From: Ktedonobacter robiniae
GTDB taxonomy: Bacteria; Chloroflexota; Ktedonobacteria; Ktedonobacterales; Ktedonobacteraceae
Length of the DNA stretch: 64,000 bases
Direction: 5' to 3'
Assembly (NCBI RefSeq): GCF_016587375.1
Contig: NZ_BNJG01000001.1
Span: 806,001-870,000, forward strand
Shown here: piece by piece, positions 39,357 to 49,164 of the stretch
How the letters are laid out: the number at the start of each line of letters is the position of its first letter
Position numbering within the stretch: position 1 is the first letter of the stretch
Notes under the pieces: generated by a model
The model's input: only the letters and a program-made list of their open reading frames with translations
Told to the model about the DNA's origin: nothing
The model's database searches: none
Program-made: the position numbers and the translations under genes

Positions 39357-39385
39357 TTGACAAGCAGATAGTAAATCATTATGCT
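39357..39385 (+). promoter_or_regulatory. Predicted promoter of the MHS transporter gene
   Basis: TTGACA (39357-39362) and TATGCT (39380-39385) lie 17 bases apart. The leader to the ATG at 39537 is about 145 bases. Confidence 0.72.
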
Positions 39386-39536
39386 TTTAATAATATCTTT
39401 TCGCTTCCAATTCCCAACGGTGGGAACACAACTGCCAGGCGCCATCTGAGCCTTTGGGCTACAGATAGAAGGTATCCTTTCTACACACAGTTGTCGTAGT
39501 TAGTGTTCATCATGGTGATGAGCATAAGGAGGCACC

Positions 39537-40886
39537 ATGGCTAATGTAGCAACGAGAGAAGTCTCGGTTCGCCGTATGCTGCCCGTAATTACCGCGAGCA
39601 CGCTGGGAACCGCCATTGAGTGGTATGATTTCTTCTTGTACAACTTCTTTGCCGCCACTATTTTCGCCCCGCTCTTCTTTCCCAATCTCGATCCTGTCAC
39701 TGGCATCTTAGCATCTTTTACCACTTACTACATCGGTTTCCTGGCTCGCCCTATTGGGGGCGCGTTCTTCGGCTGGTTCGGCGACCGCGTCGGACGCAAG
39801 TCGACACTCATCGTGACGCTCATTCTCATGGGGGTCGCGACCGTATTGATTGGCGCTATTCCAACCTACAAGAGCATCGGTTTTGTCGCGCCCCTATTGA
39901 TTACGGTTCTGCGCTTCCTGCAAGGGGCGGGAGTCGGAGGTGAATGGGGTGGCTCGGTACTACTCTCGCTGGAGTATGGCGATAACCGCCGCCGTGGCTT
40001 CTGGGCCAGCTGGCCTCAGACAGGCGTTCCGGTGGGCCTGGCCCTGGCCGCCATCGCACTCCTGATCTGTAAAGCGTTTTTCCCTGGCGACGCTTTTCTT
40101 CAGATTGGCTGGCGTATTCCCTTCTTCCTAAGCGCGCTTCTGATCCTGGTTGGCTTCTTTATCCGGATGCGCATCCTCGAAACTCCTGAGTTTACGCGCA
40201 TCAAGCAGGAACAGCGGGTAGCCAAGGCTCCCCTGGGCGAGGTTATTCGCCACTACTGGAAGGAGATCATTCTCTCGGCACTTCTGCGCTCAGGCGAGCA
40301 GGCTCCCTTCTATCTGTTTACGACCTTTGTCCTGTCATATGGAGCCACTACGCTCAAGATACCCGTCAATACACTCTACACTGGGATTATTCTCGCCGCC
40401 CTGATCGCCTTTGGGACAATGCCATTTGCGAGCTATCTCTCCGATATTGTGGGACGTAAACGCTGGTTTATGATCGCCTCTCTTGGCATGGCAATCTATG
40501 CCTACCCCTTCTTCCTCTTGCTCCAGACAAAAAACAGTGTGCTTGTCGTGCTGGCGCTCGTAGGAGCCATTAGCATCTTTCACGCCAGTCTCTATGGTCC
40601 TGAGGCGGCATTTATCTCCGAGCATTTCGGTACTCGTCTACGCTATAGCGGGGCCTCACTCGGATACCAGCTTGCCTCGCTCACGGCGGGTGGTCCGGCT
40701 CCTATCATCGCAACACTCCTGCTTGCAGCGTACAAATCGTACATTCCACTTGTACTCTACATCATTCTGATGGCGTTGATCTCCCTGCTGGCCGCGTGGG
40801 GTTTGCGCGAATATGCCAACCGGGATGCGGCAGCCGATAAGGATATCCAGGTTGCAGAGGCAGCCATAGCCTCAGAAGCTCCGTAG
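39537..40886 (+). CDS. MFS transporter, metabolite:H+ symporter (MHS) family
   Basis: A 449-residue MHS-type transporter (relatives KgtP, ShiA, ProP), with AAGGAGG directly before the ATG. The family signatures are GTAIEWYDFFLYNFFAATIF in helix 1, GGAFFGWFGDRVGRKSTLIV in loop 2-3 and LRFLQGAGVGGEWGGSVLLS in helix 4. The second loop motif is ASYLSDIVGRKRWF. It imports an organic acid, osmolyte or aromatic acid with a proton; specificity is not readable. It is divergent from the LON-domain gene and convergent with yqeY through a shared terminator. Confidence 0.93.
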   Translation: MANVATREVSVRRMLPVITASTLGTAIEWYDFFLYNFFAATIFAPLFFPNLDPVTGILASFTTYYIGFLARPIGGAFFGWFGDRVGRKSTLIVTLILMGVATVLIGAIPTYKSIGFVAPLLITVLRFLQGAGVGGEWGGSVLLSLEYGDNRRRGFWASWPQTGVPVGLALAAIALLICKAFFPGDAFLQIGWRIPFFLSALLILVGFFIRMRILETPEFTRIKQEQRVAKAPLGEVIRHYWKEIILSALLRSGEQAPFYLFTTFVLSYGATTLKIPVNTLYTGIILAALIAFGTMPFASYLSDIVGRKRWFMIASLGMAIYAYPFFLLLQTKNSVLVVLALVGAISIFHASLYGPEAAFISEHFGTRLRYSGASLGYQLASLTAGGPAPIIATLLLAAYKSYIPLVLYIILMALISLLAAWGLREYANRDAAADKDIQVAEAAIASEAP

Positions 40887-40901
40887 CAAGCAACCAGGAT
40901 C

Positions 40902-40945
40902 AAGCACAAGGCCCCTGGCGTCTCGATGCCAGGGGCCTTGTGCTT
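40902..40945. terminator. Bidirectional terminator, 18-bp perfect arms with T-run
   Basis: AAGCACAAGGCCCCTGGC (40902-40919) pairs exactly with 40928-40945, and ATTATTTTTT follows on the plus strand. It is between the convergent MHS and YqeY genes. Unlike most of the series, it has a U-tract. Confidence 0.9.
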
Positions 40946-40965
40946 ATTATTTTTTGAGAGAGGCT

Positions 40966-41439
40966 TTACTGCGTTAACTCTTTGACAATGCCCTGAATAC
41001 GTGCGCCATCGGCTCTCCCCTTGAGCTGTTTGGCGGCCTGAGGCATGACCTTGCGGAACTCTTTGCCGTTTTCCGCGACCAGGGCGCTTACGACCTCGCG
41101 GATCTCCTCGTCGCTCATCTGTGAGGACTTGAGGTAGGTCTGTAGAATATCCAGTTCCGCTTGTTCTTTCTCGGCGAGTTCCAGGCGACCGCCCTGCTTA
41201 TAGAGGGGGATAGCCTGGTTGCGCTTCTTGACTTCCTGTTCGAGCACGCGCAAGCAATCCGCCTCGGTGAGAGGCTGACCATATTCGGGATTTTTGCGGT
41301 CGGTACGCGCGACTTCAAGGTTATGAATTGAGTTCAAGGCCATACGCAGCGTATCCAGCTTCACCTGGTCGCGTGCGCGCTGCGCATCCTGGGCATCCTT
41401 ACGTAACTGCTGCTCAATCGGGAATTCCTGCCGAGCCAT
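40966..41439 (-). CDS. yqeY: GatB/YqeY domain protein
   Basis: A 157-residue YqeY protein. The ATG at 41439 follows GAGGAG; an earlier in-frame start lies in the promoter region. Typical motifs are KDAQDAQRARDQVKLDTLRM, ELAEKEQAELDILQTYLKSS and FRKVMPQAAKQLKGRADGAR. The family matches the tail domain of GatB of tRNA-dependent amidotransferases and may bind tRNA or assist Glu/Gln-tRNA handling; a stand-alone role is not fixed. It sits between two hairpins (40902 and 41546). Confidence 0.93.
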   Translation of the reverse strand: MARQEFPIEQQLRKDAQDAQRARDQVKLDTLRMALNSIHNLEVARTDRKNPEYGQPLTEADCLRVLEQEVKKRNQAIPLYKQGGRLELAEKEQAELDILQTYLKSSQMSDEEIREVVSALVAENGKEFRKVMPQAAKQLKGRADGARIQGIVKELTQ

Positions 41440-41514
41440 AACAACGTTTCTCCTCTTATACAAAAACAGTGTAGTACGCCCCATAGTATACTACGCCTGC
41501 GTGAAAAAAGCACC

Positions 41515-41534
41515 TTTCGCACCTGCGGCGCTCA
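41515..41534. repeat. Head module (GCACC-TGC-GGCGC)
   Basis: TTTCGCACCTGCGGCGCTCA lies just before the 41546 hairpin. Its stem includes an A/C mismatch (G-U when read on the minus strand). Confidence 0.6.
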
Positions 41535-41545
41535 GTGAGTTTATG

Positions 41546-41593
41546 AGTGTGGATGGTGGTTTCGGGTGCCAGCCCGAAACCACCATCCACACT
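41546..41593. terminator. Hairpin, 21-bp perfect arms, 3' of the nitrilase-like gene
   Basis: Arms 41546-41566 (AGTGTGGATGGTGGTTTCGG...) and 41573-41593 with a 6-base loop. It is 47 bases past the stop on the minus strand. Confidence 0.8.
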
Positions 41594-41640
41594 TGACCCG
41601 AGTTATTGGGAGCAATTGCTATCTCTTCGTCTTGACAGGA

Positions 41641-42450
41641 TTACAGCGGGCCGATGCTTGTGCGTACTAGTTCGCCTTTGTAGTATATGCTGACGACGTC
41701 GCGGCGGCACTGGCTGAGGTACCAGTTGCCTGTCTGCGCCAGGTCGAGGGTAGCACGTAGGAGACGGGTCTCCTCGCCCGTAACCTCGGCCAGGACCTCG
41801 CCATCGGGGGCAATGATCATGCTGGGGCAATGCTGCACAAAGTGGGCGGTGTTGGCAGCCAGCACAAAGCGCTGGTTCTCCGCCGCGCGACTGACCAGGT
41901 GGCTGCGCCAGACATCTGGCTTGACCTCGGGGTTGGCGGCGTTGGTAATGTAGACAAAGAGTTCGGCGCCCCGCTGGGCCAGGCATTGCCACTGTTCAGG
42001 GAAGCGGATCTCGCGACAGAGCTGAATGCCTACATTGACGCTCCCCTCGGCAAAATGGAGGGGAAAGATAGGAAGGTCGGCACCCGCGACAAAGTGCCCA
42101 CGCTCGCCCGTTGCCAGGTTCACCTTGCGATAGAGCGCCCGCTCACCACGAGGCGAAAAATAGAGTCCTGCGTTATACCACTCACCCTCTTCCTCCAGGC
42201 AGGAGCCAGCAATCAGGTGCACCTGCTTGCGCTTCACAACCTCCGCGATGCGCTCTATCGCATCTGCCAGAAGCCTACGATCAATCTGCTCAAGAAAGCG
42301 GCTATCTTCGTTATATCCCGAGATGGCCCCCTCTGGGAGCACAAGCAAATCGTCGGGCTCGACCTGTTCGAGCATGGAAAAAATATACTGTACATTCTCT
42401 GCGATAGTAAAACTAGTGGGGAATTGTCCAACGGCAACCGAGATCTTCAA
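41641..42450 (-). CDS. Carbon-nitrogen hydrolase (nitrilase superfamily)
   Basis: A 269-residue nitrilase-fold amidase. The start is a TTG at 42450 directly after GAGGAGG; the longer frame upstream has no ribosome site. The catalytic triad is visible as Glu in LLVLPEGAISGY, Lys in LYRKVNLATGE and Cys in VGIQLCREIRFPEQW. The family cleaves amides of carbamoylated or omega-amido compounds. The Cys context CREIRFPE resembles the group often labelled carbon-nitrogen or 5-aminopentanamidase-like hydrolases; the substrate is unknown. It is divergent from the nucleotidyltransferase gene. Confidence 0.9.
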   Translation of the reverse strand: MKISVAVGQFPTSFTIAENVQYIFSMLEQVEPDDLLVLPEGAISGYNEDSRFLEQIDRRLLADAIERIAEVVKRKQVHLIAGSCLEEEGEWYNAGLYFSPRGERALYRKVNLATGERGHFVAGADLPIFPLHFAEGSVNVGIQLCREIRFPEQWQCLAQRGAELFVYITNAANPEVKPDVWRSHLVSRAAENQRFVLAANTAHFVQHCPSMIIAPDGEVLAEVTGEETRLLRATLDLAQTGNWYLSQCRRDVVSIYYKGELVRTSIGPL

Positions 42451-42679
42451 ACCAACCTCCTCTATGAGCAAATATACAGCGGGCGGGTCTCTTCCCAGCG
42501 ACAGGCAAAAGAATCCGTCACACTTCGCCTGCATCTTCAACTTCTACGTTCACAAGCATCTATCTCTATCCTACCATACGCGACACAAACCCCAGGGAAC
42601 GTTCCAGCCACTGGCTTTGTTCTTATATATGCTACAATTTTGGCACCTGAAACTCTTCTTCAAAAGGAGCATCATCAAC

Positions 42680-43417
42680 ATGCCTTATTTGCAGCCAGCG
42701 GAACTTGAAGCAATCTTTCCAGAACTCATTGCCCTTCTCCAGGAGGAGCTAGGCGACGATCTCCAGGGTATCCTGGCTACGGGGTCTTACATTCATGGCA
42801 CACCAGGCCCTACCAGCGACCTGGATGTGCATGTGGTCATTGCCTCACCACGGCGCAGACGCAAGAACATCGTATTCAAGGGGCTTGAGATCGAGATGTT
42901 TCTCAACCCAACTGAGCAAATTCGCCGCTATATGGCGGAGGATAAGGAGCGAGGCATTGATCAGCATATGTTCGCCTTTGGCAGGGCTATCTATGATCCC
43001 CATGGCATCATTGCCGAGCTACAGCGTGAAGCACGCCTGCTCTGGGAAGCAGGGCCGCCTGAGCTGTCCGCCGACCGCATTTGGTACCCACGCTATATTC
43101 TTGCCGACCTGTTACGCGACGTTGAGGATCTGGATGGAGATGAAGAGGCCTCATACCTGCTCATCGCACATACCGTAGAGAGTATTCTGCACACGCACTA
43201 TACGCTCCATCATCTCTGGTCCACCAAGCCAAAGCGCTTGCTTTCGCACCTGGCAAGCTGGGACGCGGAAACAGCCACGCTGGCGCGTAACGCCCTCAAA
43301 CCTGGAGCACTGGAGACCCAACGCCAGGTCCTACAGCAGCTGGCCGAACATGTCCTGGCCCCTATTGGGGGCCTTATGCCGCTCGAATGGTCGATTGAGT
43401 GGGGACCTCTAGGCTAG
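42680..43417 (+). CDS. Nucleotidyltransferase domain protein
   Basis: A 245-residue protein. The ATG at 42680 has AAGGAG 10 bases upstream; a much longer open frame begins inside the opposite-strand hydrolase gene and is not used. GILATGSYIHGTPGPTSDLD holds the GSxxxG...DxD nucleotidyltransferase motif (near residue 39). The remaining part is helical (YRLAHTVES-like, HTHYTLHHLW), probably a four-helix tail. Such stand-alone domains adenylylate proteins, RNA or antibiotics. No HEPN partner is next to it, so a toxin-antitoxin pairing is not supported. Confidence 0.85.
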   Translation: MPYLQPAELEAIFPELIALLQEELGDDLQGILATGSYIHGTPGPTSDLDVHVVIASPRRRRKNIVFKGLEIEMFLNPTEQIRRYMAEDKERGIDQHMFAFGRAIYDPHGIIAELQREARLLWEAGPPELSADRIWYPRYILADLLRDVEDLDGDEEASYLLIAHTVESILHTHYTLHHLWSTKPKRLLSHLASWDAETATLARNALKPGALETQRQVLQQLAEHVLAPIGGLMPLEWSIEWGPLG

Positions 43418-43518
43418 TTGTAGGGTCCAAGCTGGCTTGGATTCGCGGCCCGCAGGCCGATTCCCTGATGTTGCGGAGGTCGCTTCGCTCGGAGTCCAAG
43501 CCAGCTTGGACCCTACAA
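43418..43518. repeat. MITE-like hairpin repeat, subfamily A copy 3
   Basis: 27-position arms 43418-43444 and 43492-43518 with one T-G wobble, beginning TTGTAGGGTCCAAGCTGGCT. The interior has CCCGCAGGCCGAT and CGCTTCGCTCGGAG, clearly homologous to copy 1. Confidence 0.85.
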
Positions 43519-43577
43519 GCTTTTCTGCTGGGGATTTGTAATAACATATTCCTGATTGATAAAGAAAGAGGTAGACT

Positions 43578-45068
43578 ATGGCGCAACGCTTTCGCGGCGA
43601 GGTGCGCGCACCCGACTTTCCCACCAACCTGGCCTGGATCAATAGCGACCACCCTCTCAGCCTGAAGGAACTGCGCGGGCGGATCGTGATCCTACATTTC
43701 TGGACCTTCTGTTGTATTAATTGTATGCACGCACTCGCCCAGTTGCGCGAGCTTGAAGAGAGCTTCCCTGAGACGCTAAGCGTTATTAGTATTCACTCGC
43801 CCAAATTCCCTGGCGAGCATTTTACCGGTAGCGTACACAACGCGGTCCTGCGTTACGGCGTCGAGCATCCAGTGGTAAATGATCACACGATGTACCTCTG
43901 GCAGCAATACGCGGTACGCGCCTGGCCCACCCTCGTCTTTATTGATCCGGAGGGGCGCGTCATTGGCAAACATGAGGGTGAGATCTCGCCCACGCAAGGC
44001 AAGGACCTGCTACGCCAGATGCTTGAAGAGTTTGAAGCGCGAGGCCTGCTTGACCACCGCCAGCTGCGCTTTAGCACTACGACGGCGCCCTCGTCTTTCC
44101 TGGCCTTCCCTGGCAAACTTGCGGTAGATGCACAGGCCGACCGCCTCATTATCAGCGATTCAGCACATCACCGCCTGGTCGAGACCGATCTCCAGGGACG
44201 AGTACGCACCATTATCGGGTCAGGAGTCCAGGGTCAGGCCGATGGCTCGTTTGCGGAAGCACAATTTAACCATCCCCAGGGCGTAGCCCTCGTCGACGAT
44301 CTGCTTTACGTGGCAGATACTGATAACCACCTCATCCGGCGCGTTGATCTACGCACACAGCAAGTGGAGACACTGGCGGGAACCGGCGAGCAGAATGGCA
44401 TGGTGCGGACCCAGCTCCAGGGTCCGGCGCGAAGTATTGCGCTTAGTTCGCCCTGGGACCTCGTAGCCTTTGAGGAGAAGCTGTATATCGCCATGGCGGG
44501 GATGCACCGCATCTTTGTGCTCAACCTGGCCACTGGTGAGATTGAACCCTTCGCTGGTGCTGGCCCGGAGGCGCTACGCGATGGACCACGTGCCGAGGCC
44601 CTCTTCGCCCAGCCGACTGGCATCACCCTGGGCGTGGAGAACCAGATGCTCTATAGCGCCGATAGCGAGGCCAGCGCTATCCGCACCATCGAGTTGACAG
44701 GCGAGCAACAGGTACATACATTAGTAGGTACCGGTCTCTTTGACTTTGGCGATGTGGATGGCATCGGCGAAGAGGCTCAGTTACAACATGTACAGGGCAT
44801 TTGCGCAGCCAATAGCTTGCTCTACCTGGCCGATACCTATAATAATCGCATCAAGGTTCTTGATCCCCGGACACGCGAGGTTCGTACCCTTGCCGGAACA
44901 GGCGAGGCAGGCATACACAATGGACCATCCGACCAGGCGCAATTTAATGAACCTGGGGGCCTGGCAATCACCGGAAACACCCTGTATATCGCCGACACCA
45001 ATAATCATGCCATACGTCTGATAGACATGACTACACGAAACATCGCCACTCTGGACATTCAACCTTAG
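43578..45068 (+). CDS. Thioredoxin-like domain plus NHL repeats (NHLRC2-like)
   Basis: A 496-residue protein. The N-terminus (about 1-145) is a thioredoxin-like fold with the redox pair in [11 protein letters not shown] (CxxC) and the cis-Pro in [23 protein letters not shown] repeats form a beta-propeller after about residue 170, with recurrent [27 protein letters not shown] and YNNRIKVLD units. The layout is that of eukaryotic NHLRC2 and bacterial relatives, where the pair may act in redox or protein complexes. No signal peptide is present. It is followed by Nudix in the same operon (33 bases). Confidence 0.9.
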   Translation: MAQRFRGEVRAPDFPTNLAWINSDHPLSLKELRGRIVILHFWTFCCINCMHALAQLRELEESFPETLSVISIHSPKFPGEHFTGSVHNAVLRYGVEHPVVNDHTMYLWQQYAVRAWPTLVFIDPEGRVIGKHEGEISPTQGKDLLRQMLEEFEARGLLDHRQLRFSTTTAPSSFLAFPGKLAVDAQADRLIISDSAHHRLVETDLQGRVRTIIGSGVQGQADGSFAEAQFNHPQGVALVDDLLYVADTDNHLIRRVDLRTQQVETLAGTGEQNGMVRTQLQGPARSIALSSPWDLVAFEEKLYIAMAGMHRIFVLNLATGEIEPFAGAGPEALRDGPRAEALFAQPTGITLGVENQMLYSADSEASAIRTIELTGEQQVHTLVGTGLFDFGDVDGIGEEAQLQHVQGICAANSLLYLADTYNNRIKVLDPRTREVRTLAGTGEAGIHNGPSDQAQFNEPGGLAITGNTLYIADTNNHAIRLIDMTTRNIATLDIQP

Positions 45069-45101
45069 ATGAAATATGACAAAATATAAGGAGAACGCAC
45101 T

Positions 45102-45569
45102 ATGGCCTCATATCTCTTTGGAGACCGCATTGGCCGTGAGGGGCAACTGGCACTCACGACCTCGGTCGTCATTTTTGATGCTGTCCACGAGAAAATACTG
45201 CTGACCCGGCGCAGCGATAATGGGCGCTGGTGCCTGCCCGGTGGGCATATGGAGGCAGGCGAGAGCGTCAGCGAAGCCTGTATCCGCGAGACCTGGGAAG
45301 AGACCGGTCTGCGTATCAGCCTCAACAGGCTCATTGGTATCTACTCCAATCCGCATGTGCTCCTGACTTATCCTGATAGTAACCGCTATCACATGGTTAA
45401 CATCTGTTTTGAGGGCGAGATAGTGGCTGGCGAGCCTGGTTTAAGCGATGAGACTACCGAAATTGGCTACTTCACACCAAAAGAAATAGCCCGGATGGAT
45501 ATCGTGGAGCCTCACCACGAGCGCATTCGCGACGCGCTTGCCCAGGATAACGTCCCCATTATTCACTAA
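45102..45569 (+). CDS. NUDIX hydrolase
   Basis: A 155-residue Nudix protein with AAGGAG before the ATG. The Nudix box is GHMEAGESVSEACIRETWEE followed by TGL, matching GX5EX7REUXEEXGU. It hydrolyses a nucleoside diphosphate linked to another group; the substrate could be an oxidised nucleotide, ADP-ribose or nucleotide sugar. It follows the thioredoxin/NHL gene with a 33-base gap. Confidence 0.92.
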   Translation: MASYLFGDRIGREGQLALTTSVVIFDAVHEKILLTRRSDNGRWCLPGGHMEAGESVSEACIRETWEETGLRISLNRLIGIYSNPHVLLTYPDSNRYHMVNICFEGEIVAGEPGLSDETTEIGYFTPKEIARMDIVEPHHERIRDALAQDNVPIIH

Positions 45570-45578
45570 TACAGTGCC

Positions 45579-45607
45579 TTGCCTGCTTGCTGTACTCTAG
45601 AGATAAT
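45579..45607 (+). promoter_or_regulatory. Predicted promoter of rocA
   Basis: TTGCCT (45579-45584) and GATAAT (45602-45607) lie 17 bases apart, about 100 bases before the rocA start. Confidence 0.45.
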
Positions 45608-45708
45608 ACACAAAAGCGTTCCTCTACCATCACCCCGCCTCTATGAGATAGAATAAGGAGGCAATCAATCACATGACACGATGAAGTGTTGAAGGAGTTT
45701 ACAAAATC

Positions 45709-47286
45709 ATGGCCAAAGTTTTAGAAGATATCAAAGGGCGTCTCCAAACGCCTTTCACAAATGCACCTTTCACTGATTTCAGTAAAGAAGAGAATAAACA
45801 TGCCCAGGAAGAGGCAATCGCCCAGGTGAGAAGCGAGCTGGGCCAGACCTATCCGCTCATCATCGGTGGCAAAAAGATTACCGGTGAGAAGACCTTCGCC
45901 TCGGTCAACCCCTCGCAGCCCAACCAGGTAATAGGTCACTTTACCAGCGCGACCGTCGAGCAGGCAAACGAGGCGGTCAAAGTCGCGGCCGAGACCTTCG
46001 AAAACTGGAAACATGTTCCAGCCGAAGAGCGCGCCAGCTATCTCTTCGCCGCCGCTGATCTCATGCGCCAGCGCCGTTTCTACTTTAACGCCTGGATGAT
46101 CTTTGAGGTTGGTAAGAGCTGGGTCGAGGCCGATGGCGACACCGCCGAGGCCATTGACTTCCTTGAGTACTACGCGCGCGAGATGCTACGCCTGGCTGGC
46201 GATCAGCCTGTCACCCCCCTGCCCGGCGAAGAGAATAAACTCGTCTATATTCCACTGGGTGTGGGCGCGGTCATTCCGCCCTGGAACTTCCCTAACGCCA
46301 TCATGGTTGGCATGACAAGCGCCTCGTTTGTCGCTGGCAATACAGTTGTGCTCAAGCCTGCCAGCACCTCGCCCGCTATTGCTTACCAGTTTATGCGCCT
46401 CCTCGAAGAGGTAGGTCTCCCCGCTGGCGTGGTCAACTTCCTGACCGGTTCCGGTTCAGTCGTAGGTGATACCCTCGTCGATAACCCCAGAGTGCGCTAC
46501 ATCTCCTTCACTGGCTCGCGTGACGTCGGCTTGCGCATCTATGAGCGCGCGTCGAAAACGCCCAAGGGGCAGCGCTGGCTGAAGCGTACCATCCTGGAGA
46601 TGGGTGGCAAAGATGGAATCGTCGTCGACGAGACCGCCGACCTGGATGCCGCCGCCACCGCTATCGTTGCCTCTGCCTTTGGCTTCCAGGGGCAGAAGTG
46701 TTCGGCTGGTTCCCGCGCCATCGTCGTCGAGCAGGTCTACGACAAGGTATTAGAGAAAGTGGTCGAGAAGACCAAAACCCTTACCATGGGCGATGTGACT
46801 CAACCAACCACCTACATGGGTCCCGTGGTTGACGAGAACGCCATGAAGAAAATCCTCGAATACATTGAGCTCGGCAAGCAAGAGGGACGCCTCGTCACTG
46901 GCGGTAAGCACCAGGGGCCGGGCTACTTTATCGAGCCAACCATCTTCGCGGACGTCGCCCCCGAGGCGCGTATCTCGCTGGAAGAGATTTTTGGCCCGGT
47001 TCTAGCCTTTATCAAAGCGAAAGACTTTGACGATGCCCTCGACATCGCCAACAATACCGAGTACGGCCTGACCGGCTCGCTCTTCTCTAACGACGAGCAG
47101 CGTCTTGAGCGCGCCGGCGAAGAGTTCCATGTTGGCAACCTGTACTTCAACCGCAAGTGTACAGGCGCTATGGTTGGTGGTCATCCCTTCGGTGGCTTCA
47201 ATATGTCGGGTACGGACTCCAAGGCAGGAGGCCCGGATTACCTGTTGCTCTTCACACAGGCGAAATCCATCTCGAAGAAAAAGTAA
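45709..47286 (+). CDS. rocA: 1-pyrroline-5-carboxylate dehydrogenase (RocA type)
   Basis: A 525-residue aldehyde dehydrogenase. It opens with the P5CDH-type [16 protein letters not shown] and the RocA-like [20 protein letters not shown]. The NAD site includes [10 protein letters not shown] and [13 protein letters not shown]; the catalytic Glu is in [13 protein letters not shown] and the catalytic Cys in GQKCSAGSR. It oxidises glutamate semialdehyde, in equilibrium with pyrroline-5-carboxylate, to glutamate in proline and arginine breakdown. No proline dehydrogenase gene is nearby in this window. It is followed 21 bases later by an MBL gene, suggesting one operon. Confidence 0.94.
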   Translation: MAKVLEDIKGRLQTPFTNAPFTDFSKEENKHAQEEAIAQVRSELGQTYPLIIGGKKITGEKTFASVNPSQPNQVIGHFTSATVEQANEAVKVAAETFENWKHVPAEERASYLFAAADLMRQRRFYFNAWMIFEVGKSWVEADGDTAEAIDFLEYYAREMLRLAGDQPVTPLPGEENKLVYIPLGVGAVIPPWNFPNAIMVGMTSASFVAGNTVVLKPASTSPAIAYQFMRLLEEVGLPAGVVNFLTGSGSVVGDTLVDNPRVRYISFTGSRDVGLRIYERASKTPKGQRWLKRTILEMGGKDGIVVDETADLDAAATAIVASAFGFQGQKCSAGSRAIVVEQVYDKVLEKVVEKTKTLTMGDVTQPTTYMGPVVDENAMKKILEYIELGKQEGRLVTGGKHQGPGYFIEPTIFADVAPEARISLEEIFGPVLAFIKAKDFDDALDIANNTEYGLTGSLFSNDEQRLERAGEEFHVGNLYFNRKCTGAMVGGHPFGGFNMSGTDSKAGGPDYLLLFTQAKSISKKK

Positions 47287-47307
47287 GGAAGCGAGGAGTT
47301 TACACTC

Positions 47308-48249
47308 TTGACAGAGGTAACACAACTCACCCCTGGAATCTGGCAGATTTCTCTGTCGTTCCAGGGGGAGACAGACATTATCGGCTCCTATCTCCTGGCG
47401 GGTAGCGATGAAATCGCGCTGATTGATCCAGGACCGGGAAGCACCAGCGAGGCCCTACTGGAGGGGATACGCCAGGCGGGATTTGATCCCGCGCGCGTCA
47501 CCCACATCCTGGCCACTCACATTCACCTGGATCATACTGGAGGAGTGGGAAAGCTTCTCGCCTCTATGCCCCAGGCACGCGTGTTTGTTCATAGTAAGGG
47601 CGCGCAACATCTTATTGATCCTGGGAAACTCATCTCCAGCTCGGAGCGCATTTATGGCGAGCGCATGCAGGAGTTATGGGGCGAGATTCTCCCTGTGCCC
47701 CAGGAGAAGGTCCAGGTCATTGAGGGCGGAGATGTTCTCAATATCGCGGGTCGGCGCCTGGAGATTCACTATACTCCCGGCCATGCCATCCATCACGTCA
47801 TCTTCTTTGATGTGCATAGTGGAGATCTCTTCGCGGGCGACGTCGCAGGCGTGCGCCTGCCTGGCATCTCTTATGGGCGACCTCCCACCCCCCCTCCAGA
47901 CCTAGATATCGAGGCCTGGTCGAGCAGCATCGATACGCTCAAAAAGCTGCGCCCCGATGTCATCTACCTGGCGCACTTTGGTCCCGTCCGCAACCTGGCC
48001 CCGCATCTTGAAAGCATACGCGCGAAGCTCTTTAACTGGGGTGATCTCGTGCTACGAGCCATGCGCGAGAACAAGAGCGAGGCGGAGATTATTGAACTCT
48101 TCATCGCGGAGACACGCCCTGAATTACAGCGTCTCTCGAACGATCCGCGTACACTCGAGCGCTACGAGATCGCATCGAACTACCCTATGACAGTGCAGGG
48201 GTATATGCGCTACTGGCGCAAGCACCACCCCGAGCGGCTCGAAGCATAA
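47308..48249 (+). CDS. MBL-fold metallo-hydrolase
   Basis: A 313-residue metallo-beta-lactamase-fold protein, separate from that at the left edge. The zinc motif is ATHIHLDHTGGVGKL, with VHSKGAQHL and the ligands in YTPGHAIHHVIFF, AGDVAG and LAHFGPVR. A C-terminal helical region (about 225-310) is longer than in plain hydrolases. The start is a TTG at 47308 with GAGGAG about 12 bases upstream. Co-transcribed with rocA. The specific substrate is unknown. Confidence 0.88.
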   Translation: MTEVTQLTPGIWQISLSFQGETDIIGSYLLAGSDEIALIDPGPGSTSEALLEGIRQAGFDPARVTHILATHIHLDHTGGVGKLLASMPQARVFVHSKGAQHLIDPGKLISSSERIYGERMQELWGEILPVPQEKVQVIEGGDVLNIAGRRLEIHYTPGHAIHHVIFFDVHSGDLFAGDVAGVRLPGISYGRPPTPPPDLDIEAWSSSIDTLKKLRPDVIYLAHFGPVRNLAPHLESIRAKLFNWGDLVLRAMRENKSEAEIIELFIAETRPELQRLSNDPRTLERYEIASNYPMTVQGYMRYWRKHHPERLEA

Positions 48250-48285
48250 AGCAACAGCTTCTCAGCGGATAGACATCTACCTGCC

Positions 48286-48349
48286 AGAAGAGAAAATGTC
48301 GGCGTGAGGGCAGACAGGTGTCTACTCTCACGCCGACATTTTCTCTTCT
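48286..48349. terminator. Long hairpin, 23-bp perfect arms, between convergent genes
   Basis: Arms 48286-48308 (AGAAGAGAAAATGTCGGCGT...) and 48327-48349; inside, AGACA/TGTCT pairs as well, so nearly the whole 64 bases fold. Confidence 0.82.
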
Positions 48350-48369
48350 AGTGGCACACACTATTATTG

Positions 48370-49080
48370 TTAGCCAATCGGCTGGCGTGAGCCTACATGC
48401 ATGATACGTGTCAAGACTCGCGTGACATCCTGGGTCAAACGCCCAGCCTGCTGGAGCGCCTGGTTGACCTGGAAGCGCCAGCCTGGGCTAGTCTCAGGCA
48501 CGGCTGGAAGACGAGGGGTCTCAGGTACAGCTGGGAAGCGAGGCGTTTCAGGCACAACACATACCGCCATTTTGGCAGAGACCCAGAGAGCCAACTGGGC
48601 ATCTTTACTGGTGCTAACAGAGGCCCCCTCAGTGAGGGGCCTGGCTGGCAAGTGGGCCGCCATATATCCCGCCAATCCATCGAGGGAGGCATGTGAGACA
48701 CCATACACGACGCCCTTGACCTCCACCAGTTCTAGCCAGCTTTGGAAGAACTCTGCCTGATGCCAGGTCACGTCTCGAAAAGGGGCCCCTATCTGCGCAT
48801 CAAAGCGGACCTTCGCCCTTTGCCACTGGAGTAAGTCCTGGAGTAACGCCTCAAGGTTACGCTTATCACCCATAATATGTACCAGGCGTCCCTCCTGAAA
48901 GTAGAAATGAATCAGGCCCCGGCGCTCATCGCTACGTATGGAGAGTCGCCCGGAGCGTTCCTGATCGCGCACATCGAGCAAAGCATTGACGGCATCAAGA
49001 AAATAACGCTGTGTCGCATCACAACAGAGCGAAGCCTGTGTCGAGGATAATTGAGTTATCAACCCTTTCCACCCCCACAA
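48370..49080 (-). CDS. DUF4388/PATAN-like domain protein with VPETPR repeats
   Basis: A protein of about 236 residues. Residues 25-100 (LLDVRDQERSGRLSIRSDER, FYFQEGRLVHIMGDKRNLEA, LLQDLLQWQRAKVRFD) resemble the DUF4388/PATAN domain found with response regulators and two-component or gliding systems. Near the C-terminus three almost identical eight-residue units VPETPRFPA, VPETPRLPA and VPETSPG form a Pro-rich spacer. The start is uncertain: a TTG at 49080 or one at 49062; neither has a good ribosome site. The domain match is by eye. It is convergent with the MBL gene and next to the acetyltransferase. Confidence 0.72.
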   Translation of the reverse strand: MWGWKGLITQLSSTQASLCCDATQRYFLDAVNALLDVRDQERSGRLSIRSDERRGLIHFYFQEGRLVHIMGDKRNLEALLQDLLQWQRAKVRFDAQIGAPFRDVTWHQAEFFQSWLELVEVKGVVYGVSHASLDGLAGYMAAHLPARPLTEGASVSTSKDAQLALWVSAKMAVCVVPETPRFPAVPETPRLPAVPETSPGWRFQVNQALQQAGRLTQDVTRVLTRIMHVGSRQPIG

Positions 49081-49164
49081 AAAAGATTTTTCGAAGAACC
49101 AAGTCAGCTATACATAGCATTATACATGCCATTATCCATATTTGCAACTTTTTGCACATTATTA

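Larger units (their letters stand above)
39158..39536. other. Divergent regulatory interval
   Basis: About 380 bases with no ORF. It holds two predicted promoters (annotated) and a small TTCCCA-ACGG-TGGGAA stem at 39411-39426. Confidence 0.5.

Noticed and set aside
42227..42679. Long N-terminal extension of the nucleotidyltransferase
   Set aside because: It would be antisense to the nitrilase-like gene; the ATG at 42680 has AAGGAG and the extension lacks family features.
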